From contig JAJFLY010000004.1 in the NCBI GenBank assembly GCA_021772455.1, positions 1 through 64,000 of the forward strand: DNA of 64,000 nucleotides, given 5' to 3'. Below, piece after piece: positions 46,985 through 57,700 of the stretch. The translations under genes and the position numbers were made by a program. Every line of letters begins with the position of its first letter. Within the stretch, counting starts at the first letter, position 1. Origin of the DNA: Chlamydiota bacterium (GTDB lineage: Bacteria > Chlamydiota > Chlamydiia > Chlamydiales > JAAKFR01). The notes beneath the pieces were generated by a model, which saw only the letters and a list, made by a program, of their open reading frames with translations, did not search any database and was not told the origin of the DNA.

Positions 46985-47418
46985 CAGCTTTTATTGCATG
47001 TGCGGCACGCGTCGAGGCTCCATCTGCCAGGCCCGAAGCTATAAAATGCTAAAAGTCCCCCATAGATCGTGAGGTTTTTTAGAAAAATCGAGAGCTGAAG
47101 AGCCATCTCTTGTCCCGAATAATTCCAAAATCCGTGAAAAAGCAACGTTGTAGGAAGGAGAAAAATCATCAAAATCCAAATTGCCGTGCGCGTGAACCAT
47201 CCGAGCAGAAGGAGGATGCCTCCAACCAACTCCATTACAAGTCCAATAGCAATAAAGATTTCAGCCCCAGAAATCCCAAAACTCCTCAAGCTATTGGCAG
47301 CTTCTTCAAAGGCGACAATTTTGCCAACGCCTGCTAAAATAAAAATTAAACTAATTAGCAGACGCCCAAAGAATGGGGCTGCTCCGTGTGTACAGCGAGG
47401 CTCGTGGCAGCAGGTCAT
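46981..47418 (-). CDS. DoxX-family membrane protein
   Basis: 145 residues with four membrane segments and the DoxX opening RLLISLIFILAGVGKI, followed by a GLVMELVGGILLLLG segment. DoxX proteins take part in thiosulphate-quinone or redox balance in some bacteria; the role here is unknown. Cysteines at both ends (TCCHEPRC and CRTCNKSC) are unusual and may bind metal or form disulphides. It is coupled to lnt. Confidence 0.85.
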   Translation of the reverse strand: MTCCHEPRCTHGAAPFFGRLLISLIFILAGVGKIVAFEEAANSLRSFGISGAEIFIAIGLVMELVGGILLLLGWFTRTAIWILMIFLLPTTLLFHGFWNYSGQEMALQLSIFLKNLTIYGGLLAFYSFGPGRWSLDACRTCNKSC

Positions 47419-47479
47419 ATTAAATTCCTCCGAAGTTGCATAATTCCTATTGAATCAAGTATCATCTTTCTAACATAAA

Positions 47480-48619
47480 ATGAAACTATCTTTCCCTGAA
47501 TACCATTTGTTCCAACTCTTGAGGAGGTTTGATAACCAACACCTGCCACTCGACTTATTCCTAAGCCAGTATTTTCGCGCCCATAAACAACTAGGCTCAA
47601 AGGACCGGCGCACAATTGCGCAGGCAGTGTATGGCATGAGCCGCTGGCAATCGCTTATCGATTTTCTGGTAGAAGGGCAGCCTTCTTGGGAAAAAAGGTA
47701 CGCTCTTTTTCGCTGCTTTCAACCCGATCAGTACCTCTACGTCAACTCGATCCCCTTACATACACGCGTCAGTTTTCCCGAGGAGCTCTTCTCCCTTCTC
47801 GTTGAAGATTATGGAAAAGAGAAGGCGATTCGTCTCTGTCAAATTTGTAACACCGAAGCTCCTGTTGTGGTTCGTGCAAATCCATTGAAAATCACGCGCG
47901 ATGCGCTGCTTAAACGCTTTGTGGAAATAGAATTTGACGTGACACCCTGCAAATACTCCCCCTTCGGGATTCAATTTAAACACCGCGCCCCTCTTATCGC
48001 CCTTCCCGAGTTCAAAGAGGGGCTATTTGAGATTCAAGACGAAGCTAGTCAATGTGTTGCGCGCTTGGTGAATGCTCAACCAGGAGAGCGAGTACTTGAC
48101 TACTGTGCGGGGGCAGGAGGAAAAACACTTGCCTTTGCCCATCAGATGGAAAACCAGGGGCAAATTTACTTGCATGACATTCGCCCCTATATTCTCGAAC
48201 AGGCCAAAAAACGTTTGAAAAAGGCTGGTATACAAAATGCCCAATTCCTCCACCCCAAACACCCTCACCTTGAAACGTTAAAGAAAAAACTCGATTGGGT
48301 GCTTGTCGACGCTCCTTGCACTGGAACGGGAACCATGCGGCGTAATCCCGACCAAAAGTGGAGATTTTCGCACGCTCTGCTCGACCAGCTCATCGGTCAG
48401 CAACGGATGATCTTTGAGCAAGCATTGAGTTATGTAAAGCCCGGTGGCCATATCGTCTATGCAACCTGCTCCCTCTTACATGCTGAAAATGAAAAACAAG
48501 TAGCCCATTTCTTAGAAATCTACAATTTGGAAATGGTTGGCGATCCGTTTGTCTCGCTTCCAAGTTACGAGGGTATGGATGGTTTTTTTGCAGCATCCTT
48601 CAAAAAAATGGACGCCTAG
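47480..48619 (+). CDS. rsmB: 16S rRNA m5C methyltransferase, RsmB/Sun family
   Basis: 379 residues. An N-terminal NusB-like region is followed by a Rossmann methyltransferase domain with the SAM motif DYCAGAGGKT, the DAPCTGTG motif with one catalytic cysteine and YATCSLL with the other. It is shorter than E. coli RsmB (429). It is divergent from the DoxX gene, and its end overlaps the convergent carboxypeptidase gene by 20 bp. Confidence 0.92.
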   Translation: MKLSFPEYHLFQLLRRFDNQHLPLDLFLSQYFRAHKQLGSKDRRTIAQAVYGMSRWQSLIDFLVEGQPSWEKRYALFRCFQPDQYLYVNSIPLHTRVSFPEELFSLLVEDYGKEKAIRLCQICNTEAPVVVRANPLKITRDALLKRFVEIEFDVTPCKYSPFGIQFKHRAPLIALPEFKEGLFEIQDEASQCVARLVNAQPGERVLDYCAGAGGKTLAFAHQMENQGQIYLHDIRPYILEQAKKRLKKAGIQNAQFLHPKHPHLETLKKKLDWVLVDAPCTGTGTMRRNPDQKWRFSHALLDQLIGQQRMIFEQALSYVKPGGHIVYATCSLLHAENEKQVAHFLEIYNLEMVGDPFVSLPSYEGMDGFFAASFKKMDA

Positions 48620-49862
48620 GTGCCCGTTTTTTTCTTAAGCGCCACATAAAGACCAAGATACATACTACACCCCCAAGAAAAAGGGCTTTCTTCTGCTCAC
48701 AAACGCGATGCCATAAAGTCGGCTTAAGATCCTTATAAGCAAATAATTCTGTCTCCTGAACCACATTCCCCCTCTCATCAACCACCCGGACCATTCCCAC
48801 AAGATCGCCAGCATGAATGGGCAGGGGGGGAATCTCCCAGTTGACAGAGGCTTTAATAGCACACTCCTCGGCTGGGTAATAGTCGTAGAATAGACCATCT
48901 GGGAGCATTGTTTTGAGCCTACGGCGAGCCCCCGAAACCTGCGTCGTAAGATCACACACTCCCTTCTTTAGCAAATGACGGCGCATCTTGGGTTCATTAA
49001 ATGCTGTCTCAAATAGCTTAGTCACATCACGATATAATCCACTTCGATCTTCACGGTAACCAAGAGCCACGGCAATCAGGCAACGGCCATTCTCTTCAGC
49101 TGCCGCAACTAAATTTTTTCCAGCAGCTTGCGTCATTCCCGACTTTACACCAATTGCTTTTGGATAGGCGAGCGAACCTTTGCGCACCAGAAGGTTTGTT
49201 TGGACAAATGTTCTCTCATGCTCAAAATTGGTGCGTGGACACGTGTAGCGTTTCATAGCAACAATTTCTCTAAAGACCGGATTTTCCAATCCTTTTTTCG
49301 CCATTAAAGCTAAATCATAAGGAGTTGTGAGATGTTCGGGGTGATGCAAACCGTGAGGGTTTTTGAATGAGGTATGGAGACAGCCGATCTCTTTTAAATA
49401 GAGATTCACCTCTTCCATAAAGTTGGGAATCGTTCCCCCAACTCCATGTGCCACAATGTTTGATGCATCATTTGCCGAGTGAACCAACATTCCACAGAGC
49501 AAATCATAGAGGGGAAGTTCCTCCCCATTTTTAATCGCTACGTGGGTGCTGCCCGTCTCTATCCAGTGAGGAGGGCTGCGATAATTAGAATCGCGTTTTG
49601 CCTGCGGAGAGATCGAAGCTGTGCACTCACGCGTAGCAGTGAATGTTTTTTCAAGCTGATCACCACAACACTCTAGAGCGTAAAGCGCTGTTGCTATTTT
49701 AGTTGTGCTTGCGGGCGCCTTGGGCGTGTGCGCTTTTTTCTCATAGAGGATCATCCCTGTTTTGGCATTGATAAGGATCGCCCCTTCTGCCCCCATATCC
49801 ACTTCAAGCTGTTTAGCTTGAAGAGAGGCAAAAAGAAGCACTATTGGGAGAAGCCATTTCAT
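48600..49862 (-). CDS. dacF: D-alanyl-D-alanine carboxypeptidase (PBP5/DacF type)
   Basis: 420 residues, with a signal peptide of about 16 residues. Active-site motifs are S52-TTK55, S129-A-N131 and K241-S-G243. A C-terminal PBP5-like beta domain (about 290-370) is followed by a membrane anchor (VVCILVFMW) and a basic tail. It trims pentapeptides in the periplasm. The CT551 equivalent by gene order. Confidence 0.94.
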   Translation of the reverse strand: MKWLLPIVLLFASLQAKQLEVDMGAEGAILINAKTGMILYEKKAHTPKAPASTTKIATALYALECCGDQLEKTFTATRECTASISPQAKRDSNYRSPPHWIETGSTHVAIKNGEELPLYDLLCGMLVHSANDASNIVAHGVGGTIPNFMEEVNLYLKEIGCLHTSFKNPHGLHHPEHLTTPYDLALMAKKGLENPVFREIVAMKRYTCPRTNFEHERTFVQTNLLVRKGSLAYPKAIGVKSGMTQAAGKNLVAAAEENGRCLIAVALGYREDRSGLYRDVTKLFETAFNEPKMRRHLLKKGVCDLTTQVSGARRRLKTMLPDGLFYDYYPAEECAIKASVNWEIPPLPIHAGDLVGMVRVVDERGNVVQETELFAYKDLKPTLWHRVCEQKKALFLGGVVCILVFMWRLRKKRAPRRPFF

Positions 49863-49968
49863 ATTAGGCGCAACTATAACAAAATGATGCGTTCCCTACA
49901 ATTTTCAAAATTCTCATTGACAGACCCCCGAAAAACCCTCTAAAATATAGCCTTGGGGGGGAGAGTTT

Positions 49969-50397
49969 ATGGAACCTGTTGATCTCGAAAAAGCTTTTGA
50001 TTGCTACATGAGTGATTTACCACGCCATGTTCCCGATGGGGTCGTAGAAGTTGACTTGAATTTGTTGCAAGAGCTTGGGCTTCTAATTTGTGACAACGAA
50101 GACCCTGAAGAGATATCCGATTCACTCACACAGAATTTTTTTGTCATCGAATCTGCGGACAAACTCACCCTATTCAATGATAAATTTTCCATCTGGATTG
50201 CTCCTAAAATGGAATATGAGACCCCGACCACCTACACGCTTATTGCCCTTAATGAACAAGAGAAACCCAATCTAGAGCTGGTCTTCACCACATCTGGAGT
50301 CTACAACCACTCTAGCCTAGTTTTAAGAATCTTAGAGAAGTGTTTAGAGCAGATCGAAGAGAACGAAGAAGAGCTTTGCCGCTTTAAAGAAGATTAA
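49969..50397 (+). CDS. Small acidic conserved hypothetical, possible secretion chaperone
   Basis: 142 residues, strongly acidic, with no cysteine-rich or membrane segments. The shape (alpha-helical ends, five central beta-strand-like stretches such as NFFVIES, FSIWIAPKM, YTLIALNE, LELVFTT) and charge recall class I type III secretion chaperones (CesT family), but no diagnostic motif is visible. It has a strong purine-rich ribosome site (GGGGGGGAGAGTTT) before ATG and is divergent from dacF. It probably corresponds to a conserved chlamydial ORF near dacF. Confidence 0.6.
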   Translation: MEPVDLEKAFDCYMSDLPRHVPDGVVEVDLNLLQELGLLICDNEDPEEISDSLTQNFFVIESADKLTLFNDKFSIWIAPKMEYETPTTYTLIALNEQEKPNLELVFTTSGVYNHSSLVLRILEKCLEQIEENEEELCRFKED

Positions 50398-50412
50398 ACC
50401 CAAAAACTAGAG

Positions 50413-50428
50413 ATCAGTTACTGATCTT
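50413..50428. terminator. Possible bidirectional terminator
   Basis: A perfect AGATCAG-TTA-CTGATCT hairpin lies between two convergent genes. On the minus strand it is followed after 3 nt by TTTTT; on the plus strand there is no U-run. Confidence 0.35.
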
Positions 50429-50494
50429 GAAAAAGAACGAACTCCGCTTCTATAACATCTGTTTCACCTTTCTCTACTCCCTTAAGCAGGAGCA

Positions 50495-51016
50495 TTAAGC
50501 ATACCACCACCAATGAGATTTAGGCGCATTTTGGGGAATTTCACTCCATGCGATATCAGCACTCTCTTTTCGCTCTTCAAGATAAGTTTGTATTCCCGGA
50601 TCCTCTAATTTCCCAACAACATGACCAAACAAAAAATTAAATGCCTCGATATTTGTTTTAATTTTACATGCAAATACCCAACCACTTATTTCTGGACTTA
50701 TGTTTTGAAGTTTATAATACATGTGGCTAACATATTCCTTATTAATAAACTCAAAGATAGTGGATATGGAAGACTCATAATCTAAGGTGAAAATTTTAGC
50801 TTCTTCTTCATGGTTTTGGAAATAGTCAAAACAAAGACTTCCTACAGTGTCCATAAAAGTCTCTTGAGCTATTTCAAGATCAAAGCCTCTAATTCCTTTG
50901 CCCCACTCATCTGCGGACTCAAGCATTTTTTTTAACTTGGCAAGGTATTCTGGATTTTGATCTTTAGGTATTATGTTCACGCCAGAAAACTTAGCCTTCC
51001 CAGCAAACTTTTTCAA
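50495..51016 (-). CDS. Hypothetical protein, no recognised family
   Basis: 173 residues, soluble, helical, mixed charge, ending in an unusual WWWYA. No signal peptide and no motif that I recognise. It occupies the space of CT550 between dacF and rsbW but I cannot confirm homology. Local base composition is more AT-rich than its neighbours, which could mean later acquisition. The ATG has no clear Shine-Dalgarno. Confidence 0.5.
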   Translation of the reverse strand: MKKFAGKAKFSGVNIIPKDQNPEYLAKLKKMLESADEWGKGIRGFDLEIAQETFMDTVGSLCFDYFQNHEEEAKIFTLDYESSISTIFEFINKEYVSHMYYKLQNISPEISGWVFACKIKTNIEAFNFLFGHVVGKLEDPGIQTYLEERKESADIAWSEIPQNAPKSHWWWYA

Positions 51017-51049
51017 GATAATTTCATGTCTATAGCAATCGAATAAAGA

Positions 51050-51484
51050 CTAGGAAAGGTTGAATGCGAGGCGTAAAATATTGTGCTTCCCCTCTCGCTG
51101 ATAAGAGACCTCATCGATCGTTTTGCGAAGAAGAAAAATTCCCATCCCTCCAACGCGTCTCTCCAGGACAGGAGTATCAAACTGAGGGTTGATCGTAACG
51201 TCTATGGGATTAAATGGAATGCCATAATCACGCAAAATGATTTCAAACCGCTGCCCTTTTTTCTGACAGACAACCTCGAGTTTGCCCGATTTTTTTCGGT
51301 AAGCGTAAGAAATAATATTCACAACCGCCTCTTCACAGGCAAGCTCCATTTTAGAAATCAAGGATGCAGGAACTTCATGAACTTGTGCTTGCTCACGTAT
51401 ATAATCCATAATTTCCGAAAGAGAGTTAAGGGAAGCACTAAACTCCATAAAAGGGAGTGTAAAGACTTTGTCCTTTACCAACAA
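51050..51484 (-). CDS. rsbW: RsbW-like serine kinase / anti-sigma factor
   Basis: 144 residues with a GHKL (HATPase_c) fold. The N-box is ELACEEAVVNIISYAY, G1 is LRDYGIPFNP and G2 is GGMGIFLL. In C. trachomatis the RsbW at this locus belongs to a partner-switching module. The frame opens at TTG 51484 inside the 3' end of the lptE-like gene; an ATG at 51448 is the alternative start. It is the last gene of the bamD-lptE-rsbW transcript. Confidence 0.9.
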   Translation of the reverse strand: MLVKDKVFTLPFMEFSASLNSLSEIMDYIREQAQVHEVPASLISKMELACEEAVVNIISYAYRKKSGKLEVVCQKKGQRFEIILRDYGIPFNPIDVTINPQFDTPVLERRVGGMGIFLLRKTIDEVSYQREGKHNILRLAFNLS

Positions 51485-52026
51485 TGGTTGACATAGCTAA
51501 CAATTTTTTCAGCCAAAAGTGAGTAGAGTGGAGGGGTCGCTGCATCTTGAGCGAGGGTATGCATTTCAAGCTGCCCAAGGGAAAAGTCATGAAAATCGAC
51601 ATTACTGAGATCGGGCTCAAAATCATAGGTTAACGAAGAGGTCACCTCGCACGGCCCTAAGATGCATTCACCCGTACAGCGATCGATCAAGGCTACCTTC
51701 GCTGTCATCGTTAATCTAGCTTCATTTGATACGACGATATCTTTGAAACCATCGTCCTCTTTGTCATCAGGGGCGTAGGCAAAGCCTATATTCGTATCGC
51801 GAGGGGGTAAAAGGCAAACCTTTAAGACAAGATCAGAACCGTAAGAACGGTAAGCAAGGGCGCCGCTTGTTGTGAGGGAACGAATCAACGCAGTCGTCAA
51901 AACCCCTTCATTGTCTCCTTCAACATAAGGAACACACACTGAACAGTAACGCTCCGCAATATCACCTCTACCGAATCGATAGCCACATGAGGGAAGAATA
52001 AGGAGAAAGCAAAGAAGGAGCTTCAT
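51475..52026 (-). CDS. LptE-like outer-membrane lipoprotein
   Basis: 183 residues. The signal peptide ends in a lipobox LPSC with C14 followed by GYRF, the CGYxF start characteristic of LptE. LptE plugs the LptD barrel for LPS insertion. The rest is divergent with several extra cysteines. It overlaps bamD by 4 bp. CT548 equivalent by order. Confidence 0.75.
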   Translation of the reverse strand: MKLLLCFLLILPSCGYRFGRGDIAERYCSVCVPYVEGDNEGVLTTALIRSLTTSGALAYRSYGSDLVLKVCLLPPRDTNIGFAYAPDDKEDDGFKDIVVSNEARLTMTAKVALIDRCTGECILGPCEVTSSLTYDFEPDLSNVDFHDFSLGQLEMHTLAQDAATPPLYSLLAEKIVSYVNHCW

Positions 52027-52967
52027 CTTTTTGCAAGAGTTTTATTCAAACGCTCTTGGCATTTTTGAGCGGCTCTTGTATCAGGATATTTTTGAATCGC
52101 ATCCTGGTAGTAGATCTCGGAGGCATGAGGTTTTTTCTTGCGCTCATAGAAACGCCCTGAGTCATAAAGACTACCGGCGTACACTTCCTGCATAGCAAGG
52201 AGGTTATCTTCAGCCGATTCAACCCGATTATCCCCAGGAAAACTCTTACCAAATTTAGTAATATTCACTTTTGCCAAAGAAATGAGATCGGGGTTTTGCG
52301 ACTCGAGAACACTTTTCTCATGATAGATCTCGGAGATCTTTACATAGCTTTCTGCAGCGAGCGTATGTTTTGGAAATCCGCGTACTAAAGCCTGCAAACA
52401 CTCGATACATTCACGATATTCCCGTCTCTTTTGCAGAATTTCGGATTTTGCATAGAGCGCTTGAGCTGCTAGTTCTTTCCCAGGCAATGCGGCGATGATT
52501 TCATCCAACAAGAGAAGAGAATCCCCTTTGCCCGACGCCCATCTCGGAAGTTGAGAAATGCCAAACAAATGCTTTTTCATCCCTTGCCGGTAGTAATCAG
52601 CAATCTGGTACTTAAATTCAAAAACCTTCTCAAAATGCTTTAATTTACCGCTTGAGCTCAAATACGTATCAAATAGACGGTTTGCAACGTCTAGATCTGC
52701 TTTAAAATAGTGGCAAATGCCCGAGTAGAAAATCGAATCTCCATAAAAAGGTGATTCCGGAAAGTTTTCAGTTACAACCATAAAATTGAGAAGAGCCTCC
52801 TCCCAATCATTTTGGTAAAGAGCCTGATATCCCCTGTCATAATGTTCTTGTACAGAAGCATCAGGGATATATTTCTCATCAACCCATCTCCCATCCACCT
52901 GAATAAAACCGGCGAATCCCGAAAGTGGAAGGATTAGAAAACAGATGAGTAAAATAGACCGTTTCAC
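52023..52967 (-). CDS. bamD: Outer-membrane assembly factor BamD-like TPR protein
   Basis: 314 residues with a signal peptide (1-19) and about five TPR units (for example YDRGYQALYQNDWEEALLNF and ALYAKSEILQKRREYRECIE). It is part of the BAM complex inserting beta-barrels. A clear lipobox cysteine is not present at the cleavage site (GFAGFI), unlike E. coli BamD. Coupled to the lptE-like gene. Confidence 0.8.
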   Translation of the reverse strand: MKRSILLICFLILPLSGFAGFIQVDGRWVDEKYIPDASVQEHYDRGYQALYQNDWEEALLNFMVVTENFPESPFYGDSIFYSGICHYFKADLDVANRLFDTYLSSSGKLKHFEKVFEFKYQIADYYRQGMKKHLFGISQLPRWASGKGDSLLLLDEIIAALPGKELAAQALYAKSEILQKRREYRECIECLQALVRGFPKHTLAAESYVKISEIYHEKSVLESQNPDLISLAKVNITKFGKSFPGDNRVESAEDNLLAMQEVYAGSLYDSGRFYERKKKPHASEIYYQDAIQKYPDTRAAQKCQERLNKTLAKR

Positions 52968-53053
52968 AAAAATTTCTCTCTAAATAAATGTCGTTCTGAA
53001 TCATACTGATGGAGACTAGTTCCTGTCAATTACGAGGACACATAAACCGAACC

Positions 53054-53974
53054 ATGAAAAAATATTTAGTGACGGGCGGCTGTGGGTTTATCGGTTCCCA
53101 CCTTGCCCATCTTTTATTAAAGCAAGGCGCTGATGTCGTTATTCTTGATGATCTTTCGTCAGGAAAAAAAGAGAACGCTCCTGTGGATGCAGAACTCCTA
53201 ATCGGTTCCATAACTGACTCCAAATCTGTAGAATGTGCACTCAATAATGTGGATGGTGTCTTCCATTTAGCGGCGGTCCCCTCCGTTCAAAAATCTCTTG
53301 AATCTTGGCACGCCGTCCATGAAATCAATAGCAGCGGGACGATCCTGTTATTTGAAGCTTTGACAAAATTGCAAAAAAAAATCCCCCTGATCTACGCTTC
53401 ATCTTCCGGTGTTTATGGCAGCTGCTCGCAAATCCCCATACCTGAACATGCACCAGCAGCCCCCCTCTCCCCTTATGGTATCGATAAACTTTCGGGAGAG
53501 TGGCATGCGAAAATCTTATGGGATCTCTTTCAAATCCCAACCATCTCTTTTCGCTTTTTTAATGTCTTTGGTCCCCGCCAAGACGCCTCTTCTCCCTATT
53601 CGGGAGTGATCTCACTTTTTTCAGAGTGTATCACAAACGACTCCCCTATAAAAATTTGTGGCGATGGGGATCAAATGCGCGATTTTATCTATGTGGAAGA
53701 CATTGTCCGTGCGATGGCACATGCTATGAACTCGCCCATGCAGGGATCTAAAATCTACAACCTTTGCACTGGATGCGGGACAAGAGTGAATGAACTCGCA
53801 AATTTAATGGAAAAAATTGCTAGCTCCCCTATAAAAAGAGAGTACATCCCTGCTAGAAAGGGTGAAATTTATGCCTCAATAGGCGATCCTACGGCAGCAA
53901 AAATCAATCTGCAGTTTCAACCCGAATATTCTCTCGAAGAGGGACTGCGTAACTTAGTATTATCATGCGTTTAA
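53054..53974 (+). CDS. NAD-dependent epimerase/dehydratase (GalE-like)
   Basis: 306 residues, extended short-chain dehydrogenase. The NAD motif is TGGCGFIGSHL at the start, the catalytic YGIDK is present, and RFFNVFGPRQ and DFIYVEDIVRA are typical of nucleotide-sugar epimerases. The ATG at 53054 is used because homology starts there; the frame reaches 53009. It likely makes a surface sugar, but no glycosyltransferase is adjacent. It is not part of the bamD-dnaE order in Chlamydia, so it is probably an insertion. Confidence 0.88.
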   Translation: MKKYLVTGGCGFIGSHLAHLLLKQGADVVILDDLSSGKKENAPVDAELLIGSITDSKSVECALNNVDGVFHLAAVPSVQKSLESWHAVHEINSSGTILLFEALTKLQKKIPLIYASSSGVYGSCSQIPIPEHAPAAPLSPYGIDKLSGEWHAKILWDLFQIPTISFRFFNVFGPRQDASSPYSGVISLFSECITNDSPIKICGDGDQMRDFIYVEDIVRAMAHAMNSPMQGSKIYNLCTGCGTRVNELANLMEKIASSPIKREYIPARKGEIYASIGDPTAAKINLQFQPEYSLEEGLRNLVLSCV

Positions 53975-54789
53975 TTTTTTCTCTTTTAACCTATGCAGGA
54001 ATCACCTACGGCGGGTGGTCCGCCTACCAACACATTCCCCAAGTGCGAGAGATTGCCCAGAAAACTTTAAATAAAAGCGACTTTTGCACCCTCGAGATTC
54101 GCTACACTGCCGACGAGATCATGCGGGTCAATAAAGATCAACTCCTCAAAGGGAACGGCTACTCCTATCTTGAGCCACAGCTTCTCTACTACCCTTACGT
54201 ACTAATGGATGTAAAATACTCTAAAGATAGAGCGACCACAACTGAAGGAACGCTCCTGTGGGGATTGACCGACGGTGAGATGATCACCAACACCACAACA
54301 TGGGAAAAAACACACGGCTTTGAAGATTGTCTGCTTTCAAAAGCCGATAAAAACGATTTTAAGGTAATCAAAGCGCTCGTCGAAAACAGTGGGGCTATCG
54401 ACCGAGAGAAACTTTATAACCACTTTAATGTCGATCACGACATTCTCGATGATTGGATCGACAGTTGTCGCGAGAAGAAGTTGATTGTGATCAGCGGCAA
54501 CAAATTCCGCCTCCACTTTGCAGCTCCCCGAATCGAAATCCAACCTACAACCCTTCTCAACCAAGCACTTGTTTCTCAACCAGCCAAATACTCATCAAAA
54601 GTGAATAAGCAGTATTCCCCTTCACAAATTGGAAAATTGGCTCAGATTGCATTTGGGGGAGATTTTACGATACGCAAAAGCACCGAGGTCTTTCTGCCTG
54701 TTTACCGGATCGGCATTCAAAACCCTGATGGCTCAACACGCTCGGTTTATGTGAATGCGCTTAACGGAAAGCTCACTTCGCTGCGCTAA
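53965..54789 (+). CDS. Exported conserved hypothetical
   Basis: 274 residues. An N-terminal hydrophobic segment (MRLIFSLLTYAGITYGGWSA) acts as a signal or anchor. A region at about 128-180 (FKVIKALVENSGAIDREKLYNHFNVDHDILDDWIDS) reads like a winged-helix or helical repeat. It has no recognised family. It overlaps the epimerase gene by 10 bp and the convergent dnaE by 17 bp. It may correspond to CT546, annotated as a predicted outer-membrane protein at this place in C. trachomatis (from memory). Confidence 0.65.
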   Translation: MRLIFSLLTYAGITYGGWSAYQHIPQVREIAQKTLNKSDFCTLEIRYTADEIMRVNKDQLLKGNGYSYLEPQLLYYPYVLMDVKYSKDRATTTEGTLLWGLTDGEMITNTTTWEKTHGFEDCLLSKADKNDFKVIKALVENSGAIDREKLYNHFNVDHDILDDWIDSCREKKLIVISGNKFRLHFAAPRIEIQPTTLLNQALVSQPAKYSSKVNKQYSPSQIGKLAQIAFGGDFTIRKSTEVFLPVYRIGIQNPDGSTRSVYVNALNGKLTSLR

Positions 54790-57700
54790 CGCCTGGGATC
54801 TTCTTGAGCTCCTTTTCAAGAGCAGAATCGATCGTTACCCCATGATTTAAAAAGAGATCGCTTAGCTTCTTCTGATCCGCAAAGAAGGCAATTTCTACCT
54901 TTTGGGTGCCAGAATGGTCGCGAAACACCTTTTTTAATTCAAGGATATGGGAGAGGCGCATCTTTTTAGCATCAAGCTTGATGGTAAGTGTTTGAGGTTT
55001 TTCGAGCATGGGTTCCTTCTTCTTTTTTGGAGTATTGGCGAAACGGGCAGCTTGCATTTTGGCCCGGTCAAAAGCTTTGTCACACGCTTCGACCATCGAT
55101 TCATCAACTTTTGTCAAATCGTCAAGCCAACGACACGAAATGCGCAGAGAATCTTCTCGCCGATCAGCTTGCAAAACAGCGTATATCAGCTGATTTTCCT
55201 CTAGGAGCTCCCCCTTTTCTTCATAGAGCTCGGGCCAGACTGGCAACTCATAGGTTTCCATGCCATCGCTAATTTGCATAATTGCGAATTTCTTTTGAGT
55301 CTTTTGAGAAATCCTCACCTGAATTGTTTCGACGATAAAAGCTACGCGAATTACTTGATTATGCTCAAGCTCAGCAAGCTCACAAAGGGGCATGCAGGAG
55401 AGGCGTTTTAAAACATGGCGGTAGGCATCCATCGGATGGCCGGTCAAAAAGAAGCCGAGCAGCTCCTTCTCTTTTTTTAAGATGTCAGCTTTAGAGGAAG
55501 GGTGGACCACCTCGGGGGAGTCTTTAAATCGAGTATGAGACTCCTCTCCCATCAAAGAGAAAAAGGTGAGCACACCGGAAGCCTTTTCCTTTTGATCGGT
55601 CGAGGCTGCATCATACATCTCCTCAACACTCATTCTAAGCGCATCACGCGTCCAACCGGTGAAATCAAAGGCGCCAGCACCGACTAAACATTCGACCGCC
55701 TTTTTTCCGACCTTTTTAAGATCGATGCGCTTGAAAAACTCGTAAAAATCGGTGAAAGGACCTTTTGCAGCGCGTTCTTCCAAAATCGCCTCAACAACGC
55801 CCTCTCCAACCCCTTTAATCCCATTCATCGCAAATCGAATTCCCTTTTCGGCCGACACAAATTCCTTGCCAGACTCGTTCACATCGGGTGGGAGGATCTC
55901 AATATTTAGGGCTTGCGACTCACGAATAAACTTTGCGACCTTGGAAATATCATCACGGTCACATGTCATAAGCGCCGCCATCCAGATCCCTGGATAGTTT
56001 GCCTTCAAATACGCTGTTACATAGGTGAGAAAGCCATAAGCCGCTGCGTGGGATTTGTTGAAACCATAGGAAGCAAACTTTTCCATCTTGTCGAAGATCG
56101 CCGTCGCATTTTCCTCGGAGAGGCCATTTTCAATCGCCCCCATGCTAAATTTTTCCCGCTCCCTTTCCATCTGCTCGCGATCTTTCTTACCCATCGCACG
56201 ACGCAGCACATCCCCTTCTCCAAGCGAATAATTCGCAAGCTTTTGGGCAATCTGCATCACCTGCTCCTGATAAACCATAATACCATAGGTCTCTTCAAGG
56301 ATAGGCTCAATCCATGGATGATCGTACTCAATTGGCTCGCGTCCATGCTTACGGTTGATGAATGAGGGGATCATATCCATCGGGCCAGGACGATAAAGAG
56401 CGCCGATCGCAATAATCTCTTCAAATTTATCAGGCAATAATTGACGCCCTAGATCTTGCATACCGCCAGATTCCATCTGGAACACGCCTAATGTTCTTCC
56501 CTGGTGAAGTAACTTGAATGTCTTTAGATCATCGAGAGGCAGATTCACCCAGTCGATATGCTTTCCTGTCTGAGACTCAACCGCATCGCACGCAATTTTA
56601 ATGCTCGTTAATGTTTTAAGACCCAAAAAGTCGATTTTTAGCATCCCAACAGCTTCCACAGGCTTCATCGAAAACTGCGTTGCCGCGAGTTCAGCCTCTT
56701 TTGGCATGCAAACGGGAATATGGTCTGTGAGGGGATCTCCAGAAACGATAAGACCCGCCGCATGAATCCCCGTATTGCGGATCGATCCTTCTAATTTTCG
56801 TCCTAGATCGATTATCTTCTTGGCGTCGCTATCCTCGACATACATCTTGTTCAAATCGGGATCGATTTCGAGCGCTTTTTCAAGCGTCATACCCAAGTCA
56901 TCAGGGACATACTTTGCGATCTGGTTGACCTTAGAAAGAGGGACCGAAAGGACGCGCCCCACATCCTTGATCGTCATCTTCGCTTTCATCGTTCCAAAGG
57001 TGATAATCTGGGCGACATTATCCTTTCCGTATTTATCGACCGTATACTCAATGACATCCCCCCTGCCATGCATGCAAATATCGACGTCGATATCGGGGTA
57101 GGAGAGGCGTTCGGGGTTGATAAAGCGCTCGAAGAAGAGATGAAAGCGGAGCGGTTCGATGTCGGTAATTCCAATCAAATAAAGGATAATCGAACCAGCC
57201 CCCGACCCCCTTCCAGGACCTACTGGAATCCCCTCTCCTTTAGCCCAACTAATGAAATCCCAAACAATCAGCAAATAATCGCTCATCTCTTTTGAAGTGA
57301 TGATCTCCAACTCAAGATCGAGGCGATCTCGTACCACCTGCATCGGATCCTTTCCTGGGTACTTTTCCGCAACTTTTTCGAGTCGTTCAGGCGTATAGCG
57401 CTTGGGAATTCCCTCTTCGCAAAGATGGCGCAAATAAGATGCCTGGGTATACCCCTCCTTAGGGATAAAAACAGGGTAGTGCTTCGTGTCGAAATCGAGC
57501 GCAAGCTGGCATTTTTCTGCCACCTCCAAGGTATTCGAAAGAGCTTCTGGAAGATCGTGGAAAAGAGCCGACATCTCCTCTGGAGACTTAAAATACAATT
57601 CGCGCGTCGAATAGACACGCCGTTTGGGATTAGGGACACGGAACGTAGGATTTCCAAAACTATCTTTTTCCCAAATCTCGACAGGTTCACCCGATTGAAT

